In this document: positions 53,078-61,321 of the stretch, one piece after another | Numbering within the stretch: position 1 is the first letter of the stretch | Layout of the letters: every line of letters starts with the position of its first letter | DNA from: Bacteroidota bacterium | GTDB lineage: Bacteria > Bacteroidota > Ignavibacteria > Kapaibacteriales > UBA2268 | Direction: 5' to 3' | DNA: 64,000 nt | Assembly (NCBI GenBank): GCA_004322215.1 | Contig: SCSM01000015.1 | Span: forward strand, 1 to 64,000 | The notes under the pieces: generated by a model | Database searches by the model: none | Seen by the model: the letters and a program-made list of their open reading frames with translations, nothing else | What the model was told of the DNA's origin: nothing | Program-made: the position numbers and the translations under genes

Positions 53078-54811
53078 TTAAAAAATTACTTTCCCTGTTT
53101 CCTGGTCGCGAGGAGCTATCTGTCCGTTCATTGGGTTTCTCATTTCGATAAAACCGCAGGGACATGCCTCCGCACATTTATTACATCCTTTGCATACATC
53201 TAATTTAAAGGTATATGGTTGAAACTTTGTTACCGGCTTATGAATTGCCTGGTCCTGACACAAACTCCAACATGTTCCGCAATCGAAGCAGTGGCCGCAA
53301 CTCATACATCTTTTTGCCTCGTCAATTACCTGCTCTTCGGTATAAGTGAAACTTATTTCCTTTTCCAAATCCTTCAGCCGTTCTTCAATGCCAATCTTTA
53401 GATTTTCATTTCTGAATTTCTCCGCATAATAAGTAAGAACCATTTTGTCTTTTGTAACGATTGACAGTTCTTCTTCAGCTGCCGGCTCGATACCTCTGAA
53501 TTGACAATGAATTGTTTCGGCAGCTTTCCTCCCCTGGTAAATCGCAATTGTAACTAATCCAAGGTCGAGGTTATCGCCACCGGCATATACTTTATCTTCC
53601 TTTGTTTTGAATTGAGCATCAACTTTAATCCAGTCTTTCCCCTCATGAAGTTTGTCCAAGCCATCGAAATCCGGCTCCTGGCTGATTGCTGAAATAAGCG
53701 TTGTGCAATCAAAGGTTGTTTCAGTACCCTTAATAGGTACAGGTCTCCTTCTGCCCGATGAATCCGGCTCACCAAGTTCCATCTTTTGGCACCTCATTGC
53801 AACTACTCTGTCGCCATCCTTAATTAATTCAAGAGGAGCTACGAGAAATTCAAACTTAACATCTTCTTCTTCTGCTCCAACTATTTCTTCTTCTATTGCA
53901 GGCATTTCCAATCTGGTTCTGCGGTAAACAATCCATACTTCCGCTCCTAATCTTCGTGAAACCCTCGCTGCATCAATTGCAGTGTCGCCGCCACCGACTA
54001 CCAAAACCTTATTCCCGACTTCTACTTTTTGTCCCGAATTGATTTTATTCAGGAACTCGGTTCCTGTGAAAACATTCGGTGCTTCCTCATTCGGCAAGCC
54101 GAGCAATTTGCCTTTGTGAGCACCGATACCAACGAAAATTGCATCATAATCATTTTGCAATTGCTCATAAGAAATGTCTTTCCCTATAATTGTATTTGTT
54201 TTAATTTCGACGCCGAGCTTTTCGATTCTTCCTACTTCTTTATCGAGAACAACAGAAGGCAATCTGTAATCGGGAATGCCATATCTCAACATTCCTCCTG
54301 CTTTGCCGAATGCCTCGAACACTGTTGGACTGTAACCTCTGCGGGCAAGCTGGTACGCACAGGATAAGCCGGCAGGTCCCGCTCCTATAATCGCAATCTT
54401 CTCTTTGTTTTTTTCTTCAGTCAGCATCTCAAATGGAAGGTCATGTTCGAGTGCATAATCGCCGATAAATCTTTCGACATTATTTATTCCTGCCGGTCCT
54501 TCCTTGTATTGCCTGTTACATTCTCCTTCGCATGGATGAGGGCAAACCCTTCCGCAGACTGCCGGGAATGGATTCCTGTCTGCAATAATTCCGAATGCCT
54601 TTTGGAATGATTCATCGTAGGTTCTGCCTGCGTCTTCAGTCTGTGCGATTGTTGTTAGTATTTCTCTAATCCTCGTTCCGTTGGGACATCCGTGCATGCA
54701 GGGAGCAATCTTTTCCGAAAACTCCGGTCTCAGAGGTGAAGTTTCTACAGATGAGCCGCCTGAATGGCTCCTGCCTCCCAATGGTTTTTTCTGTTTAACT
54801 ATTAAAGCCAC
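53078..54811 (-). CDS. dsrL: DsrL-like FAD/NAD(P)H iron-sulfur oxidoreductase
   Basis: 577 aa. N-terminal GltD-like iron-sulfur domain (CMHGCP, CGRVCPHPCEGECN), then FAD-binding IAIIGAGPAGLSCAYQLA, the typical GGMLRYGIPDYRLP, an NAD(P)-binding VLVVGGGDTAIDAARVSRR, and AGGDN near the second FAD contact. The C-terminus has several ferredoxin-type groups: CMSCGHC, CGTCWSLC and CKGCNKCAEACPCG. This fits DsrL, which couples NAD(P)H to the Dsr system, and is somewhat shorter than the well-studied ~650-aa forms. A general glutamate synthase small-subunit-like enzyme is the alternative; the dsrC neighbour, 59 bp downstream, favours DsrL. Confidence 0.78.
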   Translation of the reverse strand: MALIVKQKKPLGGRSHSGGSSVETSPLRPEFSEKIAPCMHGCPNGTRIREILTTIAQTEDAGRTYDESFQKAFGIIADRNPFPAVCGRVCPHPCEGECNRQYKEGPAGINNVERFIGDYALEHDLPFEMLTEEKNKEKIAIIGAGPAGLSCAYQLARRGYSPTVFEAFGKAGGMLRYGIPDYRLPSVVLDKEVGRIEKLGVEIKTNTIIGKDISYEQLQNDYDAIFVGIGAHKGKLLGLPNEEAPNVFTGTEFLNKINSGQKVEVGNKVLVVGGGDTAIDAARVSRRLGAEVWIVYRRTRLEMPAIEEEIVGAEEEDVKFEFLVAPLELIKDGDRVVAMRCQKMELGEPDSSGRRRPVPIKGTETTFDCTTLISAISQEPDFDGLDKLHEGKDWIKVDAQFKTKEDKVYAGGDNLDLGLVTIAIYQGRKAAETIHCQFRGIEPAAEEELSIVTKDKMVLTYYAEKFRNENLKIGIEERLKDLEKEISFTYTEEQVIDEAKRCMSCGHCFDCGTCWSLCQDQAIHKPVTKFQPYTFKLDVCKGCNKCAEACPCGFIEMRNPMNGQIAPRDQETGKVIF

Positions 54812-54849
54812 TTAATTTCCGTTTTATATATTTTACATCAAATTCTCTT

Positions 54850-55287
54850 CTAAATACCACCGTAAGGATACATTCCCTTTTTGATTTTTTCCATTTCCGA
54901 CAAAAGCATATCGTGCTTCTTCTCGTCAGTCAGCAGATAATCGAGAAGGTAGCGGGCGAGGTTGGAAGTGGTTTCGTCCATTGCTTCCTTTGCCTTTGCA
55001 ATTGTCTGCTTTTCCAGTTCATCGTGATGCTCGAGCATTTTCCACATTGCGAGAAGTTCGTCGGGGGAAATCGTTACGGGCTGCTTTTCGTAATGGTCAA
55101 TGATTAGCTGCTGGACACGTTTGTGCATAGCGGAATCCTGACGGATGATTTCCATAATCAAATGAATCAGCGGATTCTGAGTCTGTTTGATAATTTCGGT
55201 TGAGTTTTTCATCGACTCATCCTCGATTGCCTGCCAGTTCTTCAGAATTTTCACCAGCTTTGCTATTTGCTGCTTTTGTGTTGCCAT
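54850..55287 (-). CDS. Ferritin-like four-helix protein upstream of dsrL
   Basis: 145 aa, all-helical. Candidate metal ligands are E22, E46, H55, E86-H88, E90 and the pair E122xxH125, arranged as in rubrerythrin or ferritin-like proteins. The C-terminus MYPYGGI is short and ordered-looking. I do not recognise a named subfamily. First gene of the minus-strand sulfur operon (38 bp before dsrL-like), so a role in metal or oxidative protection of the iron-sulfur enzymes is plausible. Divergent from the ArsR gene. Confidence 0.6.
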   Translation of the reverse strand: MATQKQQIAKLVKILKNWQAIEDESMKNSTEIIKQTQNPLIHLIMEIIRQDSAMHKRVQQLIIDHYEKQPVTISPDELLAMWKMLEHHDELEKQTIAKAKEAMDETTSNLARYLLDYLLTDEKKHDMLLSEMEKIKKGMYPYGGI

Positions 55288-55488
55288 AAAACTTCGCCAA
55301 TTACATCAATTCAACCATGTAAGTTCGTAATTTTTTAAATAAATCGCCAATAAAAAAATCCGAACACAAACCGTTATGAAATTCCATTCATTACATAACT
55401 AATTGTAAATTACGCTTTTGATGAGATTGATACTACTGAAATCATTAGTTTGTAATTGCACTGTTGCAGTATTTTAGGAAATATTTAT

Positions 55489-55538
55489 TTTGAAATTCAT
55501 AAAATTTTAATAATTTTGTTGTTTAGAAATAACTAAAC
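55489..55538 (+). promoter_or_regulatory. Bacteroidota-type promoter with operator-like repeat for arsR-family gene
   Basis: TTTG at 55489-55492 and TAATTTTG at 55511-55518, 18 bp apart, fit the -33/-7 boxes of Bacteroidota. GTTTAG (55521-55526), 6-nt spacer, CTAAAC (55533-55538) is a perfect inverted repeat at the expected transcription start, 14 nt before the ATG of the ArsR-family gene. Autorepression is the natural reading. Confidence 0.6.
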
Positions 55539-55552
55539 TATTAAACAAATTT

Positions 55553-55867
55553 ATGAAAGATAAAGCGATTTATAAAATGCACGCTAATATATGTAAAGTA
55601 TTAGCTAATCCATTAAGGATTGAAATAATTGACATAATAAATGATTCTGAAAAATCATTCAGCGAATTACAACAAAGAACTAATGCTTTAAAATCGAATT
55701 TATCTCAACATCTATCGTTGATGGTTTCTTTGGGAATTTTATCTGGTAGAAAAAGCGGGATTAATTCTTATTTCAAGTTATCTTCACCTAAGGTCGCTCA
55801 AGCTTGCAGGATTATGAGGGAAGTTCTAATCGAAAATATTAAAAAGCAGAACGATATTATAAGCTGA
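55553..55867 (+). CDS. ArsR/SmtB family transcriptional regulator
   Basis: 104 aa, winged helix-turn-helix over the full length: KVLANPLRIEIIDII, FSELQQRTNALKSNLSQHLSLMVSLGILSGRKSGINSYFKL. It lacks the CxC metal site of ArsR, and instead has only two cysteines, C14 (helix 1) and C85 (helix 5). Two-cysteine ArsR proteins such as SqrR and BigR sense persulfide, and this gene sits between a Dsr operon and a sulfide:quinone oxidoreductase gene, so a sulfide/persulfide sensor is a reasonable inference. A palindrome overlies its promoter. Confidence 0.88.
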   Translation: MKDKAIYKMHANICKVLANPLRIEIIDIINDSEKSFSELQQRTNALKSNLSQHLSLMVSLGILSGRKSGINSYFKLSSPKVAQACRIMREVLIENIKKQNDIIS

Positions 55868-56002
55868 CAATATAAAATTTAGTTTATGTTCAAATGTCAT
55901 TAATTATCAATTTAAAATTTTCAATTTTCATTGAATTTTCAATAAATTAATTTTTTAATTTTAAAACATATTAAATTAAAACTATAATTATACAAAGTGA
56001 GT

Positions 56003-56023
56003 TGTCAAGAGTAACTCCTGACA
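56003..56023. promoter_or_regulatory. Palindromic operator candidate upstream of the sqr-like gene
   Basis: TGTCAAGAGT-A-ACTCCTGACA: 10-bp arms around a single central base with one mismatch, 87 bp upstream of the sqr-like ATG. It differs from the GTTTAG/CTAAAC repeat at the arsR promoter, so a second regulator may bind here. The rest of the 243-bp gap is AT-rich without a gene. Confidence 0.5.
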
Positions 56024-56110
56024 CGGCTTGAATCGAACATTTTAAATTACCCGATTAAGAATAAATTATTCTTGCATAATGTGAGTTATAAAATTAAAAT
56101 GAGGTAAATT

Positions 56111-57343
56111 ATGAAAACAATAATAATTCTCGGTGGAGGCATCGGTGGAGTTGTCTCGGCAAATAAATTAAGAAAGAAACTCCATTCAGAATACAAAATT
56201 ATTCTGATTGAAAAGAATCCTGTTCATTACTTTGTACCTTCGTTTATGTGGGTAATGACAGGAGATAGAAAACCCTCGAATATATCAGTCAAACTCGAGA
56301 AACTTGTGAATCCGGGTATTGACTTAGTAATTGCCGAAGCCAAAAGTATTGATTTAATAAATAAAAATGTTAATACATTAAATGGTAATTACAATTATGA
56401 CTATCTTATAATCGCTCTTGGTGCGGAATTAGCACCCGAATTAATTAATGGTTATAATCAGGATTTCCAAACATTCTATTCATTCGAAGGGTCGGTAAAA
56501 CTATTTGAAGCTCTTCAGAATTTTAATGGCGGTACAATTGATGTTGTTGTCTGCTCTTTACCTTATAAATGTCCAGGAGCTCCAATTGAAGGTACTCTTT
56601 TAATTGCAGATTATCTGAGAAAAAAAGGTTTGGACAATAAAATTAAAATTAATTATTTCACACCTGAGCCACAGCCAATGCCTGTTGCCGGTCCTGAGCT
56701 TGGTTCAAGTGTGATAAAGCTTCTTGAATCGAATAATATCGTATTTCACCCCTTATATAAACTTGAACGAATTGTTCACGATAACCGGGAAATATTTTTC
56801 GAAAACAAAAATTCTGAAAAGTATGATTTGCTGGTCATAATTCCTCCTCACCGGAGTCCTCAGGTTGTCAGAGATTCGGGTATAACAAATGAAGCCGGCT
56901 GGATTCCGGCAAATCCTCAAACGCTTGAAACAAAATATGAAAACGTTTTTGCAATCGGCGATATTACATCAGTTCCTGTTCCCGGCAGATGGAAACCAAA
57001 TGTTCCGATGATGCTTCCCAAAGCAGGGGTTTTCGCTCACGGGCAGGCAGAAATTGTAGCTGATAGAATTATTGATAAAGTCAATAATATAGGGAATAAA
57101 CATATTTTCAAAGGAGATGGTTATTGTGTTATCGAAGCCGGGAATAAAAAAGCCGCCTTTGCTTTTGGAAATTTTTATGGTGAACCCCACCCCAATGTCA
57201 TAATGAAGAAGATTGGAATAAAATGGCACATAGGAAAAGTAATGTTTGAAAAATGGTGGCTTTCGTCTGGTGTAAAGAAATCATTAATAGAAGTATTAAT
57301 AAAATTTGGAATAAAACTATTTAGAATACCCATTAAAATATAA
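56111..57343 (+). CDS. sqr: Sulfide:quinone oxidoreductase-like FAD protein
   Basis: 410 aa. FAD-binding IIILGGGIGGVVSA at the N-terminus, substrate/disulfide region VVCSLPYKCPGAP (C148, C154), and second FAD motif FAIGDITSVPVPG. C154 matches a catalytic Cys of SQR; the partner Cys usually found near the second FAD motif is absent (the region reads MMLPKAGVFAHGQAE), and C339 lies further on. It may be one of the less-characterised SQR types or a related flavoprotein. The C-terminal amphipathic helices suit membrane binding. Expected reaction: sulfide to polysulfide with quinone reduction. It is 20 bp upstream of the DsrE-like gene. Confidence 0.8.
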   Translation: MKTIIILGGGIGGVVSANKLRKKLHSEYKIILIEKNPVHYFVPSFMWVMTGDRKPSNISVKLEKLVNPGIDLVIAEAKSIDLINKNVNTLNGNYNYDYLIIALGAELAPELINGYNQDFQTFYSFEGSVKLFEALQNFNGGTIDVVVCSLPYKCPGAPIEGTLLIADYLRKKGLDNKIKINYFTPEPQPMPVAGPELGSSVIKLLESNNIVFHPLYKLERIVHDNREIFFENKNSEKYDLLVIIPPHRSPQVVRDSGITNEAGWIPANPQTLETKYENVFAIGDITSVPVPGRWKPNVPMMLPKAGVFAHGQAEIVADRIIDKVNNIGNKHIFKGDGYCVIEAGNKKAAFAFGNFYGEPHPNVIMKKIGIKWHIGKVMFEKWWLSSGVKKSLIEVLIKFGIKLFRIPIKI

Positions 57344-57363
57344 ATTATGAAAGGAATACAAAT

Positions 57364-57717
57364 GTGAAAATCTTATTAGTGATCAATGACGCACCTTATG
57401 GTACAGAAAAAGCATATAATGCATTACGTCTTGTAATGACATTACAAAAAGAACATACTGATGTTGAAGTTAGAATTTTTCTTATGGCTGATGCTGTGTT
57501 TTGTGCTCTTCCCGGGCAAAATACACCAAATGGATATTATAACATAGAAAGAATGCTCAATAGTGTAGTCAACAGAAACGGGAAAATCAAAGCATGCGGA
57601 ACCTGCGCCCAAGCCCGCGGTATATTCGATTTACAATTCATTGAAGGCATCGAACGAAGCAATATGAGCGAATACACAAATTGGGTTCTTGACAGCGACA
57701 ATGTTTTGACATTTTAA
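57364..57717 (+). CDS. DsrE-like family protein (putative sulfur relay)
   Basis: 117 aa starting at GTG (57364), with AAAGGA upstream. DsrE/TusD-like alpha/beta fold: KILLVINDAPYGTEKAYNALRLV, VRIFLMADAVFCALPGQ, and the conserved cysteine region IKACGTCAQARG near residue 78-86. Members transfer or bind sulfur, and related single-subunit forms accompany SQR genes. Two cysteines in CGTC suggest thiol chemistry. It is 20 bp downstream of the sqr-like gene, so the two form an operon that could pass polysulfide sulfur on to DsrC. Confidence 0.85.
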   Translation: MKILLVINDAPYGTEKAYNALRLVMTLQKEHTDVEVRIFLMADAVFCALPGQNTPNGYYNIERMLNSVVNRNGKIKACGTCAQARGIFDLQFIEGIERSNMSEYTNWVLDSDNVLTF

Positions 57718-57938
57718 TAAATTCCAATAAATATGCAATTGCTATGTGATTAGATTCGATTCGATTTGTTTAATCCTATTCAATAAATATGTCATCGCTA
57801 TGAGATTCCTCAACATTTTTCATTATTCATTTTTCATTATTCATTTCAATAAAAATCCCTTTGAATGCTCACAAAAAAGTTATAATTTTGGTTTGTTAAT
57901 CTTTAAATTGTTTGTCATTCATTCCACGGGTTGTCATT
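57718..57938. repeat. Direct repeats in the gap after the DsrE-like gene
   Basis: CAATAAATATG followed by AT.GCTATG.GATT occurs twice in the same direction (near 57724-57749 and 57780-57806). CATTATTCATTTTT is then repeated in tandem near 57820-57848. No gene is supported here. The origin of the repeats is unknown. Confidence 0.5.
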
Positions 57939-60209
57939 ATGAAAAAGTTGTTTGTTGTCTTATTAGCACTGATGTTCTTGTCCAACGGTTTATTTTCACA
58001 AACCGGAATCACTCAAAAAGTTGAAAATGTTAATTTAATTCCTGTCGGCAAGGCAGAGTCATACTATCCGCCAGTTCAAACGGGAACAGTTTTTGAAAGT
58101 AAAGATTCAAAGTCCACTACACTTGCTGAAACAGAGTGGATTTTGCTCGATACAATTTTCGTAGAAACAATTATTCCTCCCTCGGGGAATATTGGGGTAA
58201 TTCTCAACACGGGAACGAGGACATTGGAGCTGATTTATCCTCACATTCTTACTCCTGAGGCACAAAATGCTGTTCTGAAATCGCCGAAGTGGCTGCGGCT
58301 TCAGCTCGAATATACTTTTTCAAAACTGTCACCTGAAAATCAGAATGTATTTGCGGGTATAATAAATCTCGCATCAGACCCGTATATTGACGAGATTGCA
58401 TTCACAATTGCATACACATCGCCTGAATTTCTCGCTTCGGATTATTGTTTCCCTGAACTTTATGAAGACAATGCCCGCCTGGTTTATTCGCATGACAGTG
58501 ACCTCGCTTATGTTGATATTATTGATTACGGAACTTCAACGACAGATGAAAATTATTATTCGACAGTGAAGTACTGGAAGATAGACAAAGACTCGAACCG
58601 TGTGCAGGTTGAAGTGCCGAGAGACATTTATTATATGTACATAGTTCATCCGAAAATAACAGATGAGTATGAAGGATATGTCAATCCCACACTATTTGAA
58701 AGTAATGAGAATCACTTAACAAATCTTGAATATCCTCCATCCGGATTTTTCTGGCGCGATTACATGTACACCCATACTGAGAAAAAGCCGGGCAATCCTG
58801 AGGAAGACTTCCCGGTATTGAAGGATGAAGCAGTCAAATGCAATGTCCTTTGGGATGAGAAAAACGCAGAGCCTTCGGCAGTACGCACAGTAACAAAGTG
58901 GATAAACGACGTGATGGAATTCAATTCGGGTGTTGAACGCCCGCACCAGCCGGTCAGAATATATGCACTTCATTTGGGAAGATGTGGCGAGCATGAGGAC
59001 ATAACGGCAGCGGCGGCAAGGTCCTTGCTCATTCCCACGAGAGGTATAGAAGCAATGTCTTCGGACCATGTATGGAATGAATTTTGGGACGAGCAATGGT
59101 GGCAATGGGAGCCGGTGAATAATTCACACAAAGACAATTTTTGTTACGAAAAGGGATGGGGAAAGAAATTCGGTTCTATATTATCGCACCGGAGCGACGG
59201 AGTTGTGGAGCATGTTGCAAAAACTTATTCTGAAAAATATTGTACTATAAATGTTTATGTACGGGATAGTCATGAACGACCGATTGACGGCGCACTGATA
59301 ATTATTTATCAAAAAGGAAATTTAGACCAAACGAGATATTATACGGATAGTTATGCTTACACTGACAAAGAGGGAAAAGCAACAATTTTGGTCGGAGAAG
59401 GACTTAAGTATTATGCGAAAATGAAGTCTTCACTTGGAGATATACCACCCGAGGATAATAAAGTAATAATCCTAAATGAAAATCCGGTAGCAGGACAAGA
59501 ATACTCTTATGTTTTGCGTCCTTCGAATTTCCAGCAGGTTAAATATCCTTCATCTATTCAGTTTCCCGATGTTCCAAGCGACGAATATTTATTTAAAGTG
59601 AATTATTCAGTCCCGAATGAAAATATAAATTGGAAGGTTTTATTAAACGATTTTCCCGGGGGATTCATTAATTATGAAAAACCGGGTGCCGATGTTAATT
59701 TTTATATAGCAGATGAATATAATTTTAATCAGTTTAAAGATAATCAAAACCATTCAGTCATCGAAGCAAAATACAATGTATCCAATCTCAATACCGAATA
59801 TAAATTCCGTCGTTGGTGGCAATATTATGCCTGGCTGAGCAATAATGAAAGCTTCAATAACGGAGTACAGGCACAGGCATCATTTTCTTTGTATGTGAAT
59901 AAATTGGTTGGTGTTGATGACGGCTCGAATGCTGAATCACGGCAAATTATATGCTATCCTAATCCGATGAGCAGTTCAACAACATTCAAATTCAAAGTTC
60001 CAGATTTATCGAATATCCGATTATCAATTTTGGATATACATGGGAGAGAAGTAAAAAGATTGGTTGATGGGATTTTCCAATCCGGCATCCAATCTATTGA
60101 ATGGGATGGAAGGGACGAACAAGGAAATGAATTGACAAACGGAATGTATTTCTATCAACTCGACATCAACGGAAGGAAAGAAGTCGGGAAAGTGTTGGTT
60201 GTGAGGTGA
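57939..60209 (+). CDS. Secreted transglutaminase-like protein with T9SS/FlgD-like C-terminal domain
   Basis: 756 aa from the ATG that opens a signal peptide (MKKLFVVLLALMFLSNGLFS). A beta-rich N-terminal domain precedes a transglutaminase-like core: Cys349 in GRCGEHEDI, His377 in SDHVWNEFW, and WQWEPVNN after it. A carboxypeptidase-regulatory-like segment follows (about 425-500, VRDSHERPIDGALIII). The final ~85 residues are a sorting domain with a FlgD-like Ig fold (CYPNPMSSSTTFKFKVP, LDIHGREVKRLVDG). It would cleave or cross-link peptide bonds at the surface; substrate unknown. Confidence 0.85.
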   Translation: MKKLFVVLLALMFLSNGLFSQTGITQKVENVNLIPVGKAESYYPPVQTGTVFESKDSKSTTLAETEWILLDTIFVETIIPPSGNIGVILNTGTRTLELIYPHILTPEAQNAVLKSPKWLRLQLEYTFSKLSPENQNVFAGIINLASDPYIDEIAFTIAYTSPEFLASDYCFPELYEDNARLVYSHDSDLAYVDIIDYGTSTTDENYYSTVKYWKIDKDSNRVQVEVPRDIYYMYIVHPKITDEYEGYVNPTLFESNENHLTNLEYPPSGFFWRDYMYTHTEKKPGNPEEDFPVLKDEAVKCNVLWDEKNAEPSAVRTVTKWINDVMEFNSGVERPHQPVRIYALHLGRCGEHEDITAAAARSLLIPTRGIEAMSSDHVWNEFWDEQWWQWEPVNNSHKDNFCYEKGWGKKFGSILSHRSDGVVEHVAKTYSEKYCTINVYVRDSHERPIDGALIIIYQKGNLDQTRYYTDSYAYTDKEGKATILVGEGLKYYAKMKSSLGDIPPEDNKVIILNENPVAGQEYSYVLRPSNFQQVKYPSSIQFPDVPSDEYLFKVNYSVPNENINWKVLLNDFPGGFINYEKPGADVNFYIADEYNFNQFKDNQNHSVIEAKYNVSNLNTEYKFRRWWQYYAWLSNNESFNNGVQAQASFSLYVNKLVGVDDGSNAESRQIICYPNPMSSSTTFKFKVPDLSNIRLSILDIHGREVKRLVDGIFQSGIQSIEWDGRDEQGNELTNGMYFYQLDINGRKEVGKVLVVR

Positions 60210-60248
60210 TATAGTTATACATAAATTAAAATTAAATTTAGTTAATGA

Positions 60249-61061
60249 ATGAAAAATTGGTCAAATATTGAAAGATTACGCTGGGACCCTGAGATTAGAG
60301 AAATTGACAGATTCGAAAAGTCTCTTGGTGAAATTCCTAAAATAGTAAAAAACATACGTGAGCTTATTACGAGATTCGAAGTATGTCATTTTAAATATTC
60401 AGAGCATATTAGAACGATAACTTTTTCACTTCACAATCTTGTGAAGATGGTCGAGCCGTCAACAATTGGGAAAAATCATATTAGTAAAGGATTGAAGGTT
60501 TTGAAAAATGACAAAACCGGAAGAAGTAAGATTGGACAGCAATATGTGAGGGCAATCAGAAAATGGCTAAAAAATGATACGTCAAAAAAAGAGGCAATTC
60601 GTAAAACCAAAGAATTTGATGAAAATATATCAAAATGGCTTGGTGCTAAGAATCCCGATAAAATCAGGTTAATCAAATTATTATTAGCAAGAATATTGTG
60701 GGATTGGGAATCATATAATAAGTTGCAAATAAAAGGGGAATATGAAGAACTTGAGAAACAAATTTGCAGGATAGATATTTGCCACTATGCATTTCCATCA
60801 AACCTTGACTTACTATTAAAAAGCATCGGAGAAATGAAACTGGCGGATGGTTTTGAGGGCTGCGGCTCTTTTAATGAAAAAATCAAAGAAGAAGTAATAA
60901 GGGAAATTAAATATATTAATAAACATCTAATTAAATGGTCAAAAGAGAAAAGAGTACCTACACAGGCAAGATTGTATAAAATTTGGTTATTAACAAGTCT
61001 TAAAAAAACTTTAATAGAACAGCTACATTTATATAGTCCTAAAATTGAATCTGCGAATTAA
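60249..61061 (+). CDS. Hypothetical helical protein
   Basis: 270 aa, soluble and almost entirely helical, rich in Lys, Arg, Glu and Trp (WSNIERLRWDPEIREIDRF, IRKWLKNDTSKKEAIR, LARILWDWESYNKLQ). Four cysteines, two close together (CRIDIC). No recognised domain. The gene begins 39 bp after the transglutaminase-like gene with no good ribosome-binding site, and a hairpin follows it. Its composition differs from its secreted neighbours, so it may be an independent gene. Confidence 0.6.
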   Translation: MKNWSNIERLRWDPEIREIDRFEKSLGEIPKIVKNIRELITRFEVCHFKYSEHIRTITFSLHNLVKMVEPSTIGKNHISKGLKVLKNDKTGRSKIGQQYVRAIRKWLKNDTSKKEAIRKTKEFDENISKWLGAKNPDKIRLIKLLLARILWDWESYNKLQIKGEYEELEKQICRIDICHYAFPSNLDLLLKSIGEMKLADGFEGCGSFNEKIKEEVIREIKYINKHLIKWSKEKRVPTQARLYKIWLLTSLKKTLIEQLHLYSPKIESAN

Positions 61062-61069
61062 TATTTGTA

Positions 61070-61095
61070 GAGAAGCATTGCAATGCTTTTCTTTA
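61070..61095 (+). terminator. Hairpin terminator
   Basis: AAGCATTG (61073-61080) and CAATGCTT (61081-61088) form a perfect 16-bp palindrome that can extend as a stem, followed by TTCTTTATTT. It lies 11 nt after the preceding stop codon, so it is a likely terminator for that gene. The remaining ~230 bp before the next gene are AT-rich and empty. Confidence 0.6.
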
Positions 61096-61321
61096 TTTAT
61101 AAAATATATTAATTATAAGCCATCATTTTTAATTCTTCGTAATTGATAAACAATTCAATCAATTAAAAACATTGTACAACTGTAAAATAATATTTTCTGC
61201 ACTCAAACGACAAACGATTTTAGGGTTAGTTAATAATATTGTGTGTAAAATAAATTAATTTATTTAGTGAATGTTAATTTTTGATAGCAAACTATTTTCA
61301 ACACTTATCATGGAGGGTGCG

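Noticed and set aside
56024-56040. CGGCTTGAATCGAACAT, which looks like an antisense tRNA T arm
   Set aside because: No matching T-stem, acceptor or anticodon arm can be drawn around it.
57746-58024. Plus-strand frame of 92 codons running into the transglutaminase-like gene
   Set aside because: It covers tandem direct repeats and then overlaps the signal peptide of the real gene in another frame; its composition is almost all Phe, Ile and His.
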